DNA from: Zelonia costaricensis
Taxonomy: Eukaryota; Euglenozoa; Kinetoplastea; Trypanosomatida; Trypanosomatidae
Assembly: GCA_030849075.1 (NCBI GenBank)
Contig: JASAOO010003098.1
Location: forward strand, 1 to 21,841
Length of the DNA: 21,841 nucleotides
Direction: 5' to 3'
A program made the translations under genes and the position numbers. Under the pieces are notes generated by a model. That model saw only the letters and a list, made by a program, of their open reading frames with translations. It was not told the origin of the DNA and did no database searches. Below, one piece after another: positions 8,703 through 17,598 of this stretch (within the stretch, counting starts at the first letter, position 1; the number at the start of each line of letters is the position of its first letter).

Positions 8703-9420
8703 GCGGTGCTGAAAGTGCAGCCTGTGATACTGCCGTGCAAATCGTGCGAGCGAGGTGCCGGCGGAACAAGCGGCCTGAGGTGGGTGTGACGTCGGACGCG
8801 AAAAAGCAAAGAAGGACGCAGAGGCCGAAGCGGTGATGCACAGTTCGATGCATGGAAGACAAGTGCAGCCTCAGCACAGAGCATGCACACACACACACAC
8901 ACACACAGACACACATGCACGGTGGTATCTGTCCAGCGCGGCCCAATGTGCCAGCTTGGCGTTTCGACATCTCGCGTCTCCACACCGTCCGGTGCTGTGC
9001 CGGTGCCCTTCCAGTCCTTTGCGGGGCCGACACACACACACACGCTCTCGCTGGATGCATGCACACAAGAGAGCCCCGCTGACCGAATGGCACCGCAACG
9101 GCGCACCGCAGAGCGCCGAACGATCCACGCGACCCCCGCGCCAAGTCGACAGACTCAGCTCGAGTCGCCCCTCAGCTCTCCATTCCTGTTCCTGTCTCTC
9201 TTTCGGTAGGGGCGACCACACTACAGGCGACCAACACGTGCCAGATCCATGCACACACACACATACATAAACGCATGCCGCCAAGTAAGTCGGGATAGGG
9301 GGGGGGGTGAAGGGGTGGAGGGAGGGGGGAAGACGACGAAGGTGGAGGAGGGAGGCGGCAGGCAACCAGAAACAGCTTCATCGGCACACCGAGAATGAGA
9401 AGAGACACAGAGCGGGCGAT

Positions 9421-9541
9421 AAAAAAAAAAAAAAGAGCTCCGGCGCGGAAGCTGATGGCGCGGAGAAGACGCTGTGGACGAGTGCAAACGCGGAAGCTGA
9501 CGCAACGTGGCCCGCATCTTTTTTTTTCTTTTTTTTTTTTT
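9421..9541. repeat. A-run/T-run inverted pair with internal direct repeat
   Basis: Fourteen A (9421-9434) and thirteen T (9529-9541, preceded by nine T and one C) bracket about 94 nt of complex sequence, followed by eight G. Inside, the 11-mer GCGGAAGCTGA occurs at 9445-9455 and 9490-9500. Homopolymer lengths may be assembly estimates. Confidence 0.75.
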
Positions 9542-9931
9542 GGGGGGGGTATGTATCCTTCCGTCTCTGCGCCAAAACTAGATCATCCGGAGTAGGCACA
9601 GACACACACACACACACACACGGACAGACACTCACAGAGACCACGATCGACGTGCGAGCGCGTACGTGTCTGGGTGTGTTCGTGTGCGGATGTGCGTGCT
9701 GTTAGACGCTCACCAGACGTCGATGATGGAGTTTGCCAGCAGGTCCCAGACGTGGTGGGCCTGTACGGTGTGGGTGGCACGCAGGCAGCCACGGAGCTGC
9801 CTCGAGGCGCACGCAAAACAGACCACAAGCTCACTGAGTTTACAGTGTGAGTTGATGCTCCCTTTATCCCCAGAGCCCTTCCCCCCCCCCACCCACCCCT
9901 CTCCTCCACCCGATTCCTCATCCTTCGATAA

Positions 9932-10954
9932 TCAGAGCACGGGCTTGGGTGGTTCGCACACGTTCAGCACGATTTTACCGAAGCCGCGGTTCTCCTCGAT
10001 GTACGTGTGCGCCGCCGCCACATCTTCCAGCGGAAAGGTGCGGCTGACGATGGGCGAGATGATGCGCTCGTTCATATAAGGCACGATCTCCTGCTCGAAG
10101 GACTCCATCAACGAGGTCTTGTATTCGTCGCCGCGACAGCGCAGCTTCGAGAAGGTGATCTGCGCCTTCTCGCGGAAGAGCGGCAGCGCGTTCATGTGGA
10201 CGAGGGCGCCGCCAATGAAGGCGATCACAACAAGGTGCCCGTCCGGTGCAAGCACGGAGGCGTTCTCCGCCAGGTACGTGCCTCCAAAGACCGGATCAAC
10301 AATCACGTTGATGCTCTCCTCGCCGAACAGGCGCTTGATCTTGGGGGCAAAAGAAAGCCCAAACTCGTCGCGCGTGCGGGGGAGGGTGACACTCGCGTAC
10401 GCCTTGCACACATGCACCTTCTCCGGCGACGACGTCGTGATTGCCGTGGCCTTGAAGTACTTCTCCGTGATCTGCGCCGTCGCGCTGCCGATGCCGCTGG
10501 CGCCGGCGTGGATGAGGACGCGCTGCCCGGGGCGCACCTTTCCATGGCGATGCAGGATTTGCCACGCCGTCACGAAGGTCTCGGGAATGGCCGCCGCCTC
10601 AGCGAAGGAGTAGCCCTGCGGCATCGGCACAACACACCCCGCGTGGGCCACGGCGTACTCGGCGTAGCCGCCACCGGACAGGAGGGCCATGACCTTGTCG
10701 CCCTCCTTCACCCGGCCCGCCGCGTCCGGTCCCACTTGCTCCACGACACCCGCCACCTCCAGCCCCATCAGCTCGCTGGCACCCTCCGGAGGGGGATAGT
10801 GGCCACGCCGCTGCGAGATGTCGGCCCGATTAACGCCGGCCGACATGACTTTGATCAGCACATCGGTGCTCTTCGTCAGGGCGACCTTGGGCACCTGGGC
10901 AATGGAGAGCATGTCCACCCCGCCGAAGCCCTTCAGCGTTACCGCTCGCATCAT
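9932..10954 (-). CDS. NAD(P)H:quinone oxidoreductase, zinc-independent MDR family (TP53I3/PIG3-like)
   Basis: A complete 340-residue protein, the usual length for quinone oxidoreductases of the medium-chain dehydrogenase/reductase superfamily. The N-terminal GroES-like domain shows VNRADISQRRGHYPPP (41-56) and GLEVAGVVEQVG (64-75), a pattern typical of the PIG3/zeta-crystallin branch. The Rossmann domain has the NADPH-binding AGASGIGSA motif (150-158) and VIVDPVFGG (217-225). The C-terminal FPLEDVAAAH (307-316) is also standard. The structural and catalytic zinc ligands of alcohol dehydrogenases are absent, as expected. Family knowledge: these enzymes reduce quinones, often by one electron, using NADPH. 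No signal or mitochondrial presequence is visible and the end (PVL) is not a peroxisomal PTS1, so it is probably cytosolic. Translation can start at 10954 or at the next codon, also ATG. A GT array at 10982-11007 lies just upstream and would be CA in the mRNA leader. Confidence 0.95.
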   Translation of the reverse strand: MMRAVTLKGFGGVDMLSIAQVPKVALTKSTDVLIKVMSAGVNRADISQRRGHYPPPEGASELMGLEVAGVVEQVGPDAAGRVKEGDKVMALLSGGGYAEYAVAHAGCVVPMPQGYSFAEAAAIPETFVTAWQILHRHGKVRPGQRVLIHAGASGIGSATAQITEKYFKATAITTSSPEKVHVCKAYASVTLPRTRDEFGLSFAPKIKRLFGEESINVIVDPVFGGTYLAENASVLAPDGHLVVIAFIGGALVHMNALPLFREKAQITFSKLRCRGDEYKTSLMESFEQEIVPYMNERIISPIVSRTFPLEDVAAAHTYIEENRGFGKIVLNVCEPPKPVL

Positions 10955-10981
10955 TGTGTGTCTGTGTGCGTATGTGCGTGC

Positions 10982-11007
10982 GTGTGTGTGTGTGTGTGTG
11001 TGTGTGT
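10982..11007. repeat. GT microsatellite in the oxidoreductase 5' flank
   Basis: About 26 nt of GT repeat starting 27 nt upstream of the oxidoreductase start codon. If the acceptor at 11124 is used, it is part of the mRNA leader as CA repeats. Confidence 0.93.
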
Positions 11008-11123
11008 AGCGGTGCGTGTACTTGTTCGTGTGGTTGTGCGTGGTCGAAACTAGGGGTGCAGCTGCGAAGCAGCACGTGGCGGTTCACAAAGCAGGGCAGA
11101 GAGTCGACAGCCGAGGTGCGAGT

Positions 11124-11145
11124 CTGCCAAGAAGAATGCAAAGAC
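11124..11145 (-). promoter_or_regulatory. Candidate trans-splice acceptor of the oxidoreductase gene
   Basis: The sense strand reads ATTCTTCTTGGCAG, with CAG ending at 11124, preceded by more pyrimidines; this gives a 5' UTR of about 169 nt. A stronger pyrimidine run (complement of 11285-11300) is followed by GAG at 11282-11283 and is an alternative with a leader of about 327 nt. Confidence 0.38.
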
Positions 11146-12131
11146 GACGTTCAAACTATGGACACACGGGCAGGTGAGAACAGGGACACCGAAGAACGAC
11201 AAGGCGGGCGTGCGTGCGCAAACGATATAAAGTGCCACATAAACACGCACACGCGCGTCGCCCCCTTTTCGGATCGCAAAACTCAGAAGAAAAAGAAGAG
11301 TGGACTAAGATACAAAGCGGGGAGGGGGACAAGGTGAACAGCAAGAAGAGAACCGCGACCAGTTTGAGGGGCAGCAACTCAGGCGCCGATCGGGAACCCC
11401 CCGGGATTGGAGGAGGGGAGGAGGGGTGCAGGGCCTCTGGTGTACGCTGACAGCGGTATTTGTGTGGAGGGAGGGGAGAAGAGGGAAGGGTGTGTACACA
11501 CGGACGTGAAAGAAGCACAAAGCAGAGACAGAAGCGCAATCCGCTCCCCGTTATGGTCCGCCCGCCTCTAGCGAACAGCCACGCTCTGCGCGGAATTCTG
11601 TAAAGCACAAAAAAAAAAAAAAGAGACACAAGAAGGAGCGCGCAACGGGGAGGGAGGGCCGTCGAGAGAGTGCAGATAAAAAATCCGCTGCGTCGACTCA
11701 CGTGGACGAGAAACTCGCAAAGGCCGGGGGCGGGGGGGGAGGAGGAAGCGAGACTGCGGTGGCGTAAGTGCCTGTGGTGTGCGATTGACGAAGGCAACGT
11801 ACTGACACCCTCCTTCTCTTCCTTTTTTTTAAAGGTGAACACAGTGCACAACAATATCAGAACGACAGCGCAGCTGCTGCTATTCTGCGCCCTTCGCTCT
11901 CGAGGAGCAGCCAGAAGAAGACCAAAAGCGATCGCGGTGATGGAAGCGGTCAGCGGTTGCTCAATGAGTGGGTGGGTGGGTGCGTGGGGTGGGATGGTGG
12001 ATGGGTTGCAGCGCAGAGTAAAGGGAGGCAGTATGTGCGTGAGAAAACGGGGGGGCGGTGTCTCTACGCAGACAAGAAAATGGCGTTGTGCGGTGGCTCC
12101 GGCTAACGGATGCAATACAGGATGTGCGTGC

Positions 12132-12134
<3 letters not shown>

Positions 12135-12164
<30 letters not shown>
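12135..12164. repeat. TG microsatellite
   Basis: About 30 nt of alternating T and G, preceded by a short degenerate TGCG run. Confidence 0.93.
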
Positions 12165-12166
<2 letters not shown>

Positions 12167-12474
12167 CGCTCAACGTCCAAACTCCTTCAGGATGTTGGAA
12201 GAGGGGGGAAGAAGGCAGGCAAGCGGTGCAGAGTGTGGGCGTTGTCTGTGTTGACGAGATCGTGAACGTATTTTTTGTGTGGGCTTCCGTTTGGCGGGGC
12301 TGTGCCGTGGTCGTCTACACAAAAACACACACAGACGCACGAGCGGCGAGCCCGGTGGGCAGATGAACGTCACGGTCAAGAGAACGTTCTTGAAACTCCA
12401 GGTGTCCGCCGCGGTCGTCTCGCACGCTGGAGTCCGAGTGTCAGCGCCGTCGTATCTCCTGCCATGCGCCGTCC

Positions 12475-12520
12475 TTGACGCTGCACTCCCCACTCCTGTG
12501 CCGTGGCGGGGCAGCGTCAA
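12475..12520. repeat. Inverted repeat, candidate RNA hairpin
   Basis: Arms TTGACGCTGC (12475-12484) and GCAGCGTCAA (12511-12520) are perfect 10-bp complements around a 26-nt loop in which CCC and GGG could add a short inner stem. It lies in a complex, repeat-poor island. A second inverted repeat just upstream, ACTCCAG (12395-12401) with CTGGAGT (12427-12433), forms another 7-bp stem. Confidence 0.6.
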
Positions 12521-12751
12521 CGCTATAATTCGTATCGCACCGCTGATCTTTTTGGATGCTTGTGTAGTCATTGTTGTCTGGTTAATGATCTCTGGTACTT
12601 AGTCAGATTCACGCGCATCGCATTCGCCCGTGCGGAAACTTCAACGAGAGTCGAGAAGGGTGGAGAAAGGGCAGAAGGGGTAAGCCGAAGGGGGGGAGGA
12701 GGGCGGCGGCGGCACCATATACGGCTATGTAACAGCAAACCAGCACCCAAA

Positions 12752-12771
12752 CACCTATCAGCCGATAGGTG
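12752..12771. repeat. 8-bp stem, 4-nt loop hairpin
   Basis: CACCTATC (12752-12759) and GATAGGTG (12764-12771) pair perfectly around AGCC. An alternative pairing exists: CAGCACC (12741-12747) with GGTGCTG (12768-12774), so the two helices are mutually exclusive. Confidence 0.6.
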
Positions 12772-14675
12772 CTGAAAGCGAGCAACCACACACATACACA
12801 CCCACACACAAACACAAACACACACACGCAGACGCACAACACCGAGCCTGATATTTGCGTCGGTGCACACATTCATGCGCACCAGCCGCGTGTACACACC
12901 TCCCGGCGTGACAGCCGCATCGAAATCGAGTCCGAAAGGACGCTGCACGAGGAAAGGGGAAAAAAAGAAAATACAAAACACGCGTGAAGCGAGTCAAAAC
13001 ACAAAAACAAAGAAGGAAACAGGGGAGAGCAGGACGAGCCACCAACTTGTTGGGGGGGGGGGATGGGAGTAAAGGTGGGGACGGCAGAGGGACTCGAGGA
13101 CGAACCCAGACAGTGGCCTTCACTGCGGTGGCTACCCCATCAGCACCCGCACACACACATGCACACAAAAGCACGCACCACCCACATGCACACATAGACA
13201 TGCACAGAGCCAGAGAACAAAAAAAAAAAGGAGAAAAGAGAAGAGAGAGGGGAGGGTACATCGGGGCTGCTGTGTCGCACGTCCACGTGGATGCAGCTCG
13301 TGTCGTGGGGAGCAGAGGGAGGGCGGGAGGCACGAGGAGGGAGGGGGAGGTTGAGGGAGGGAGGGTGGGGGTCAGGGCACGGATAAGTGAGCTACGCGGT
13401 TGCAATGCGGAATGCACCCAGCGAGACACGCGAGTAGGGAGCGCTGCAGTGTCCGGACACACCCTTCAAAAATAAGCTCCAGAAGAAAATATGCAAGCAA
13501 GAGCGGGCACGAGAGTGCGTCGAAGAACCAACAATTGGGGGAGAAGAGAAGGCAGGGCTACAGGAGCCACGCTCACGTGCGCGGCAGGCAACCTCGGGAG
13601 GGAGACGTGAGAGGGGGGCACGCAGAGGGCAAAGCCCAACGCAGCCAACGTCAAAGAAGGGGCAGAGGCAGAAGAGCGGGGAGGAAAGGGGAGGGATATC
13701 GCAAGCCCAGCCGTACGCCTCCAATACTCCCCCGCCCCCCCCCCCTCTCACCACCACCACCATCACCGTCAGCACCCCCGCAGTTCGTGCGTCAGTCAGC
13801 ACTGACGCACGCGAATACACGAACAACAACACACTAGAGGTACTACCAGAATCGCACCACGGAAAGCAAGGACAAAAAACAGAAAACAAAATTGGGGAAT
13901 GAGGTGAAGGAAGAGGTCCTTATCATCATCATCGTCAGAGATGGTGGGAGGAGGGACAGGAATAACCCGTCTATAGATATCTGGAGATCGTGAACGAGAA
14001 CGAGAGAGGGAGAACACGCACACACACAAAAGGTGAACCATGGGCTCCTCTCTTAGCAAAACAAGTTCGGTTCAGACTCGCGAGGGGGAGGGGAGGAGGG
14101 GGAAAGCTGCTGCCGGCGACCCCTCACACAGCACAACCGCAATGAGATAGGGAGGTGGAAAACAGAAGAAACTGGGAATGGGTGGGGTGGGGTGGGGGTG
14201 AACGGCTGACACGCAACGACAGCAGCGAGAGACACGTCAGCGCGAGCACAAACCAAGAAAAAGCAAAAAGAGAAAAGGAATGAAGTGTGAGAGGGAGACA
14301 CAAACGCAGATGAAAGCGCCAAACACACGCACACACACACACGCACATAAACACACCCGCTCAGAGTCACGCAATATGATGGTAGCCTTTGAGCGTTTTC
14401 GGTGGGCAAGGGGGTGGAGGGAGGGAGGGGACAAAGAAGGGTGAGGGAGGGAGGAGACGGGATCGGTACCGCTCCGGCGTGTCCACGTACAGTGCTCGGC
14501 GCGAGAAGGCGTGTGAGACGTGACAAGGCATGACACGTAGAACACAAAAAAAAAAACAGGAATGAAAGACGGGGAGAGAGAAAGAAAGAAAGAGAGAGAC
14601 ACCCCGGCTCATAACCCTGCGTAAAGCCAGAGAAACGAGCAGAAGAAGCATCCGAGGTGAAAAAAAAAAGACTTG

Positions 14676-14676
14676 C

Positions 14677-14707
<31 letters not shown>

Positions 14708-14783
14708 GGCTCGCATGCCACGTAGTTGTATTGACCGCGGAAGTGCTGCAGGCGGCCGTTGCGACGCACACTTGCGCATTATC

Positions 14784-14822
<39 letters not shown>
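14676..14822. repeat. Opposed GT and CA arrays flanking a complex 84-nt island
   Basis: A GT array (14676-14703) and a CA array (about 14787-14822) are complementary and could form a stem of 25 bp or more. The 84-nt interior contains GTGGC/GCCAC and other short inverted repeats and is free of simple repeats. Confidence 0.7.
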
Positions 14823-14824
<2 letters not shown>

Positions 14825-17354
14825 TACAAACCGAAAAGGAAAAGAAGACTCGCGCACATCGAAGTGCGGCAAGAGAGAAGAAGGAAAAAAGGAGAGGAGG
14901 GTGGAACCGACGGAAACAGCGCGGCAGAAACGAAGAAGAAAAGAAAATGTGTGCGAGTGAGTTGCCTCTCTGCCGCCGTGTCCGTGCGTGGGCAGTTTGG
15001 CGTGGGGTGGGAAGGGGGGTGCGAGGTTGCGCGGGGGAGCGTTTTGTGTGTGTGGAGGGGGAGTGCCTCCGCAGGCCTATGCGCAACAGAAGGGAGCAGG
15101 AGAAAAAAAACAGAAAAAAGAACGAAAAACAGTGCGCACCCTCGTTCATGCCAACCTACAGCACGCACGCAGAGAAAGGGGAGAGCAGTGGACAGACACG
15201 TGGCGACGCGACGGGGAGAGGCGGGAGACGGAAGAAGAAAAAGAAAAGGGTGAAAACAACAGGAGCGCGCGAGGCGCAACGGCAGGAGCGCGCGGGGAGG
15301 GGCTCTTTTTTTTTTTTCTGTGCACCTTGCACACTGGAGAGCCGCAGAGCCCTGTCAGCACGAGAGAGGCGCAAGGGGCCCCCCCCCCCGTCGACGCCAG
15401 ACCCCCACCCGCCCACGCCTTCGTAGCACACCACAACACGAGGGAGTGAGAGAAGGAGACGAGGTAGAGCAAGAAGTCGAAAGGGAGGGGGAGGCGGACA
15501 GCGGAGCCAAAACGAATTATCAAAGAACGGGCGACGGTCCAACATGAGGTCGCTGCTGCGCTTAACGAAAACGACAAAGCGAAAAAAAAAACAGAGAAAA
15601 ACAAGAGAAGAGGAAACAAGAGCGAATTCACTAAAAAGGGGCAAGAGAAGAAGTGCGCGAAAGCAAAGCAAGCGCGCGGTGCACTGCGGCATTCATGTCT
15701 GCTCGCTCTGCGTTGCTTTTTTTTGTTGTTGTCGTGGTTGCTCTTGTTGTGTGATGCAAGTCTGCCTTCTTTTCTTTCCACCACAGCAAGCCTTCACAGG
15801 CTCAACACACACACGCACACACACCGAGATTGGAGAAATGAAAAACAAGAAGAGCAATGGACAGAGAGACACACACACAGACACACAGAGACACAGACGC
15901 GCACAAACACACAGACACGGACAGGCGAACGCACAAGGACACAAGCAGCTGAAGTGTGCGTTTGACTCTGTGTGTGTTTGCCTTGTCCACGCACATGGCA
16001 ACAGGCCAGGCGACAAGCACATCCACACACAGAGCCAAACGCACACACGCGCGCACACAACAGACCAACAAACAAGAAAGAAAAGGGCATGAAGGATTGC
16101 ACAGGTAAAACAAAAACAAACGCAAGCATTAAAAAAAAAAGCAAGACAGTGCGAGAAATGCGCCACGCATGCGCGCGGGACGTTTTGCTCAGCCGAACTT
16201 CTTCCTCACCCCCCCCCAAGTACGCCTGTACGTCTGTAGAGGGAGGGAGAGAAGTTTCTTCGGTTTTTTTGTTGTGTGTTTTGTGTTGTTGCGTTTTGTG
16301 TTGGCGCGTGCCGTCCTGTCGCTCCATTTCCTTTTTGTGCGCGTTTTTTTTTCGTTTTCGTTTTTGTGTTTGTGTTTGTGATGGCGGCGACACCGGCGGG
16401 GCCGGGGGGGAGCGATGGGCTTCACACATACACACACACACACACACGAAGCAACGACGTGGGTGTGTGGCGGAGGGGGTGGGGAGTGCGTGTAGCCTTG
16501 CGGCCGCGAAGGGGGGGTAAGAAAGGGGGTAGCTCATGCATAGAGGTAGAGAGGGTCGCACCGTCACCTTGCTGACAGCCACGAGAGCGTGCAGCGTGCA
16601 TGAACCGCTGGCACGGTCGATAGAAGGAAAAAAAAGAAAATGGCGGCGCGCGTGCGCGGGGGTACTCTGTGAAGTGACGCTTGAGGGAGGAGGAGAAGTG
16701 GGGGGGTGGAGTAGTGAGTTGATTCAATATACCAGCCCTTGGCTACACCGTCCAGACGCAACACAGTGAGAAATGCAGAAGAAGGAGAGGAGGGAAGACA
16801 AAAAAAAAAGTCAGCGCGAAAGCCGCAACCAGCAGCGGAAACCAATGAGAAGCAGACACACACACACATGAACACACGCAGAGACGCACACAAGCGGACG
16901 CACAAAAAGAAAACACTGGGTGAGAAGGCACGACTTCGGCCTCTAATCTGAGGGCAGGTGATGGGGGAAGGTGGAAGGAAGAGGGGAAAGAGGAGAAGGA
17001 GGACCAGAAGAAACAGACAAGGCGTTGACATCAGAGTCGGCTGGTCGGTGGACATCGGATGAAGTGCACGCGCGAGTGGGGGAGGAGCAGCGAACAAGAA
17101 CGCACAAAAAAAAAATGTCGGCAACGCCGAGGGTGAGAGGGAGGGAACAAAAAAAAACGGAGAGGAGGAGGCGGAAGGGGGAGAAGTGCACCGTGGGGAG
17201 GGGGGGTGGGGCGGTCACCATGACAGCTGCTGCGGCTCCGTTGACGTGCCTCTTTGAGGGAGGGGAGGGGGGTGGAGAGAGGGAGGAAGCGGTTGAGGAG
17301 GAGACGACACGTTAAAGGCGAGGAAGCAAGACGGGAGAGGACTTCACGAGATGC

Positions 17355-17381
17355 GGGGGTGGGGGGAGGGGGGAGGGGGGG
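17355..17381 (+). other. G-quadruplex motif near the GH32 3' end
   Basis: Four G-runs of 5, 6, 6 and 7 separated by single bases (T, A, A) on the plus strand, fitting the canonical G4 pattern with minimal loops. The sense strand is the C-rich partner. It lies about 220 nt beyond the GH32 stop codon. Other G-rich runs occur at about 17195-17213 and 17263-17276. Confidence 0.75.
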
Positions 17382-17598
17382 CGCAAACGACGAAGTAAAA
17401 CACAGCGGACGGGGGAAACAAAAACCAGAAAAAACAAAGACGTGTCGACGTATTCGTTGCCTGTTTAGTCCTCAATCCTCGCCCGTCTCGTCCTGATCCA
17501 CGCCTGCAGTCCGCCATGCAAGGTGTCCCCAGAAGGACAAACTAGCGCCCCGCTGGTCTGACGCACCCTTTGCAGCGACGGCAACAGCGGCGGCGGCT

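Larger units (their letters stand above)
8449..9931. other. Intergenic region rich in CA arrays and homopolymers
   Basis: No credible gene. It contains CA arrays at 8673-8702 and about 8886-8907, shorter CA runs near 9028-9044, 9249-9263 and 9602-9620, a G-run near 9299-9307, and an A14/T13 pair flanking a complex island (9421-9541). On the sense strand this is the 3' UTR of the quinone oxidoreductase gene and the upstream region of the TPR gene. Confidence 0.7.
10955..17598. other. 6.6-kb gene-free, strand-asymmetric region
   Basis: No open frame here has credible protein composition on either strand. The longest minus frames (for example 11156-12115 and 14367-15149) are Phe/Leu/Ser/Pro/Cys-rich because they read pyrimidine tracts, and the plus frames are Lys/Arg/Gly/Glu-rich because they read purine tracts. 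From about 12620 to 17450 the plus strand is mostly purine-rich, so the sense strand carries many potential pyrimidine tracts. Exceptions are T-rich patches on the plus strand at 15710-15786 and 16255-16385. More complex islands lie at 12360-12775 and 14703-14786. It presumably contains the 3' UTR of the GH32 gene and the 5' flank of the oxidoreductase gene. No tRNA, snRNA or spliced-leader gene was recognised by eye. Confidence 0.65.

Noticed and set aside
11156..12115. 319-codon minus-strand frame as a gene
   Set aside because: Its composition (Phe, Leu, Ser, Pro runs, FFFFF stretches) follows from reading pyrimidine tracts; no domain, and no typical trypanosomatid codon pattern.
12585..12610. 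Spliced-leader-like GGTACTTAG sequence
   Set aside because: It does not match the conserved 39-nt spliced leader and has no tandem repetition.
14367..15149. 260-codon minus-strand frame as a gene
   Set aside because: It reads through microsatellites (Cys-Val and His-Thr repeats) and poly-A/T runs; overlapping frames are equally open.
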